Assembly: GCF_001012825.1 (NCBI RefSeq)
Contig: NZ_LCZJ02000018.1
Location: 124,001-188,000 of the forward strand
Direction: 5' to 3'
Source: Paenibacillus etheri
GTDB lineage: Bacteria > Bacillota > Bacilli > Paenibacillales > Paenibacillaceae
Length of the DNA stretch: 64,000 nucleotides
Shown here: piece by piece, positions 60,961 through 64,000 of the stretch
Position numbering within the stretch: position 1 is the stretch's first letter
Layout of the letters: every line of letters begins with the position of its first letter
Position numbers and translations under genes: made by a program
The notes under the pieces: generated by a model
Database searches by the model: none
Told to the model about the DNA's origin: nothing
What the model saw: the letters and a program-made list of their open reading frames with translations, nothing else

Positions 60961-61006
60961 GATAAAGATATTTATGTAAAGACGCTTGTAAAATAGCGAA
61001 CTAGAA

Positions 61007-61037
61007 CAAAAAGCCGCCCCGAAAAGGGGGGGCTTTT
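61007..61037 (+). terminator. Terminator of the spoIIA operon
   Basis: AAAAAGCCGCCCC pairs with GGGGGGGCTTTTT around GAAAA, with T residues on the distal arm. Confidence 0.9.
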
Positions 61038-61057
61038 TATGTGGAGGTGATCTCAAT

Positions 61058-63991
61058 ATGCATTCACTCGGGGACGAGAATGTGATCACATGGTCTATGG
61101 ATATGGAAGAGAATCTGCTGACGATGTCGAATATTTTAGAGGAATGGGTTGGTTGCACAAGTAAGACTGTACCGCTCAGCCCTATTTTTTTGCGGGAACT
61201 TGTGTATGTAGTGGATCTTGATCGATATGATGCCTACATGGAAAGATTAACTGCTGGTCATATCAGTAGTCTTGAATATCGGATGCAGCTACCTGCTGCT
61301 GGACTGAAGTGGGTTCAAAGTATCGGCACTCCAATTCTAAATAAGGAGAACAAGGTCTGCCGAATAGATGGAGTTATGCTGGACATTACTGATCAAAAAA
61401 CAGCGCAAATTCAATTACTAAGCACCTTTTCCTTATATCAACAGATGTTCTCTAACCTTGATGTGGCGATTTGGTCATACGATTATGTAGCAAAGAAAGT
61501 GTTGTTTATATCGGATGCTGTTCTCAATATTACCGGTTATTCCGTTGAACAGGCGAAAGAGGATGATTTTTGGTTCCGTATTGCTCATAAGGAAGAAAAC
61601 CCTTTGATTCAAGAGATCATATCTTCGGTTGGACAAGGGATTCCGCAACTAAGTGAGTATCGAATCATCCACGCAAGTGGTGAGCCTCGATGGTTACAGG
61701 TCAGAATTATACCCAGTCTGGATGAATCCCAAGCGGTGGTTCGGCTTGACGGGATCTTGGCAGATATCACGGAAAGAAAGTTAATGAAGGAGGCTTTACT
61801 CAAAAGTGAACAACGCTATAAATCCTTATTCGAATATAACTCAGATGTCGTATGCGAGGTGAATTTGCAAGGTAATATTTTGTCTATCAACTCTGCGGCA
61901 GAGCAAATTACTGGAGAAGCTCTAAGTATGCTCGGAGATAACTTGTCGATCAGGAATCTGTTTGGTGTAGAGAATATATCAAAGATGTCGGATTCTTTTG
62001 AAAAAACAATACTGGGATCTGCTCAGCACTATGTTGTAACATCTTCCCGTGAGGATGGATCAGAGAGTCACTGGATTATGAAGAATATCCCGATTTATGT
62101 GAATAGTCGTATTGTGGGTGCTTTTGTGGTTGCTAAAGATATAACATCAACAGTAGAAGTAGAACATAGGCTGGCACAGCGTGAAGCAGAGTACAGACTT
62201 ATTATTAATAACATGAAGGATATGATGGGGGTTCTGGATCAGAAAGGGAATTTTATTGTAGCCTCTCCCTCCTGTGAGACCCTAATCGGCATTCCTGTAG
62301 GTTTAATCAAGGACACTACCATCCTAGAGTATATCGATCCAGATGAGCAAGATAGCTTGCGTGAACAAATATCAAATATTTTTCGGACAAAAGCAAGTAA
62401 GATGTTTTACAATCGTTTTATTCACACAAAAGGTTATATCTTAAATTTAGAATGTCTTGCTACTCCCGTTCTAGGTGAGGATGGAGAGGTAATGAGTATC
62501 GTAATTGTAGCAAGAGACATTACTAAGAGAGTCCAAATGGAAAAAGAATTAAGGGAGAGCGAGGAATTCAATCAGCAGCTGATCAAGATGTCGCCTGAAG
62601 CGGTCGTTCTGCATAGCGATTATAAGTTTGTTTATGTAAACTTCTCCTGTCTTGGATTATTTGGAGTTAGCGATGAGAGTCAATTGATCGGTAAAAATAT
62701 TTTCAATTGGGCGCATCCGAAGTATCTGCCGCTGGCGAAAGAACGCATGCGCGAGATCTATAAAGAACCCTATAAGATCTTAGCTCCTATTGAACAAAAG
62801 GTCGTACGTTCAGATGGAACGATTATCGATGTAGAGGTAACAGCTAGCTCCATTTTGTACAAGGGAAGAGTCGCATGTATCTCTATATTTAGGGATATAA
62901 GTGATCGAAAAAAAGCAGATGCGGACAGAGAACATACAGAGCAGATTATTCGAGAGAGTGAGGAACGGTATTTTCGCCTGCAAACGAGTCTCGATCAGTT
63001 CTCCCAAGATCTTTTTGGTGTGATGAAGATTAGTCATATGGAACAGCGGTTACTTAGAGAAGTCAGAGAAACTCTGCAGATAACAAATATAAAATTTATC
63101 GCAGTTGAATCTAACCATGATAAATTATGTGAAATTATCGAGACGGAGCAAGGGTATTCACTCAAGATCGGGGAGTCCAGAGGAAAAAGCTACTTGCTAT
63201 CGATTAACGAGAAGACGCTTTTACTAGAAATCGGTTCTATTCGAGTGTGGCTGGAGACGATTACCCGGTATGTCAGTGTTCTCTTTGATCACTTTTTGCT
63301 TATCGAAGATTTAACGAAGGATCTTGAGCTGGCTGCTTCTATGCAGGTGGCCCCTACATGGCTTCTCCGCTTTATGTTTAATTTATCCGAGAATGAGCGA
63401 AAAAGACTTGCTCAGGACTTACACGACTCAGCGCTTCAAGAACAGATTATCTGGTATCGTAAGCTGGATCTTCTTTTAGGTGAAAAGTCCATCAATAGGG
63501 AACTTAGAGAACAGCTAGAACAGATTGCAGAAGGATTACTGGATGTCATCTATCAGCTGCGGATTATTTGTAACGAGCTTAGACCTCCTGCATTAATCAA
63601 TGAGGGTCTTATCTCCTCACTGGAGACGTTGTTTGAATTTACGCAACTACGTACCAACTATCAGATTTATTTCGAATCTGAAGCATTTACACATAAGTTA
63701 GATGATGAAGTGCTTATAGGACTTTACCGTATTGTGCAAGAGCTTCTAGCTAATGCAGCAAAGCATTCTTTTGCGACAGAAGTCTACATCACCTTAGCCA
63801 GTGAAGGGGGGCATATTCATTTGGATTATGAAGATAACGGAATTGGAATGAGCCTTTTTGGAGAGGATTCTCTTACAAGTATGGGGATTTACGGGATGAA
63901 AGAAAGGGTTCGAAGTATGGATGGGACGATAGTATTCCACTCGCCAGAGAAAAAGGGATTATCGGTCAATATATCTATACCTGCAGAGTAA
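61058..63991 (+). CDS. Cytoplasmic multi-PAS histidine kinase
   Basis: The 977-aa protein has no membrane helices or signal peptide. About five PAS-PAC modules follow each other (ends marked by DGVMLDITDQ, DGILADITERK, VVAKDITS, IVARDITKR and SIFRDISDRK), then a GAF-like or degenerate segment (about 640-760), a HisKA_3 box RKRLAQDLHDSALQEQ with His789, and an ATPase domain (ELLANAAKHS, DNGIGM, GIYGMKERV). Kinases of this NarL-partner class pair with LuxR-type regulators; none is visible before the right edge, so the partner is likely just beyond. GGAGGTGAT precedes the ATG. The signal is unknown; many PAS domains suggest redox, gas or small-molecule sensing. Confidence 0.9.
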   Translation: MHSLGDENVITWSMDMEENLLTMSNILEEWVGCTSKTVPLSPIFLRELVYVVDLDRYDAYMERLTAGHISSLEYRMQLPAAGLKWVQSIGTPILNKENKVCRIDGVMLDITDQKTAQIQLLSTFSLYQQMFSNLDVAIWSYDYVAKKVLFISDAVLNITGYSVEQAKEDDFWFRIAHKEENPLIQEIISSVGQGIPQLSEYRIIHASGEPRWLQVRIIPSLDESQAVVRLDGILADITERKLMKEALLKSEQRYKSLFEYNSDVVCEVNLQGNILSINSAAEQITGEALSMLGDNLSIRNLFGVENISKMSDSFEKTILGSAQHYVVTSSREDGSESHWIMKNIPIYVNSRIVGAFVVAKDITSTVEVEHRLAQREAEYRLIINNMKDMMGVLDQKGNFIVASPSCETLIGIPVGLIKDTTILEYIDPDEQDSLREQISNIFRTKASKMFYNRFIHTKGYILNLECLATPVLGEDGEVMSIVIVARDITKRVQMEKELRESEEFNQQLIKMSPEAVVLHSDYKFVYVNFSCLGLFGVSDESQLIGKNIFNWAHPKYLPLAKERMREIYKEPYKILAPIEQKVVRSDGTIIDVEVTASSILYKGRVACISIFRDISDRKKADADREHTEQIIRESEERYFRLQTSLDQFSQDLFGVMKISHMEQRLLREVRETLQITNIKFIAVESNHDKLCEIIETEQGYSLKIGESRGKSYLLSINEKTLLLEIGSIRVWLETITRYVSVLFDHFLLIEDLTKDLELAASMQVAPTWLLRFMFNLSENERKRLAQDLHDSALQEQIIWYRKLDLLLGEKSINRELREQLEQIAEGLLDVIYQLRIICNELRPPALINEGLISSLETLFEFTQLRTNYQIYFESEAFTHKLDDEVLIGLYRIVQELLANAAKHSFATEVYITLASEGGHIHLDYEDNGIGMSLFGEDSLTSMGIYGMKERVRSMDGTIVFHSPEKKGLSVNISIPAE

Positions 63992-64000
63992 TCATGCGGC

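Overview
The window comes from an endospore-forming, low-to-mid-GC Gram-positive bacterium, most likely Paenibacillus or a close relative. The right-hand third carries the classic Bacillales order nudF, endonuclease Q gene, spoIIM, fur, yqzK, xerD, deoB, pupG, pdp, dacF, spoIIAA-spoIIAB-sigF. A very large SLH-anchored surface protein is also typical of Paenibacillus. All assignments are by eye from the sequence and translations; no database search was run.

Region 1 (1-4.6 kb) is AT-rich accessory DNA. It holds the N-terminal part of a secreted cohesin-like protein, a decayed tyrosine recombinase joined to the decayed 3' end of an IS3-family element, an ABC-F ATPase, and a two-gene RNA-repair-like cassette (nucleotidyltransferase RNA ligase plus a cyclic-phosphate-processing receiver-like protein).

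Region 2 (4.7-21.9 kb) is a visibly more GC-rich nitrate-respiration island. It contains DUF488, a flavohemoprotein tail remnant, a hemerythrin-like protein, narGHJI, nreABC (nitrate/oxygen-sensing regulators), a second hemerythrin-like protein, a NarK transporter fused to a PAS domain, moeA, moaA, a ywiC-like gene, mobB and mobA. Together these make the membrane nitrate reductase, part of its molybdenum cofactor, substrate transport and regulation. Several inverted repeats upstream of narG and narK are candidate operators.

Region 3 (22-36 kb) is mixed accessory DNA: a MazG-like protein, a divergent SDR/LysR pair, a giant surface protein (phosphodiester glycosidase + Ig-like + cohesin-like + metallophosphatase + three SLH repeats), an XRE regulator and its neighbour, an Sda-like small protein, and a compact agr-type quorum-sensing locus. 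The agr locus is the most unusual system here. It has AgrB, a 39-aa AgrD-like peptide without cysteine, a multi-pass membrane protein in the AgrC position but without a kinase domain, and a LytTR DNA-binding protein without a receiver domain.

Region 4 (36-64 kb) is core-like. It has a heterodimeric ABC exporter, DUF2627, a branched-chain 2-oxoacid dehydrogenase operon (lpdV-bkdAA-bkdAB-bkdB), lipB, a Prli42-like micropeptide, an M20 peptidase, an MciZ-like micropeptide, then the nudF-to-sigF block and a large multi-PAS histidine kinase at the right edge. Four genes shorter than 60 codons (Sda-, AgrD-, Prli42- and MciZ-like) were found by reading intergenic DNA, plus one 39-codon ORF of unknown function before pdp.
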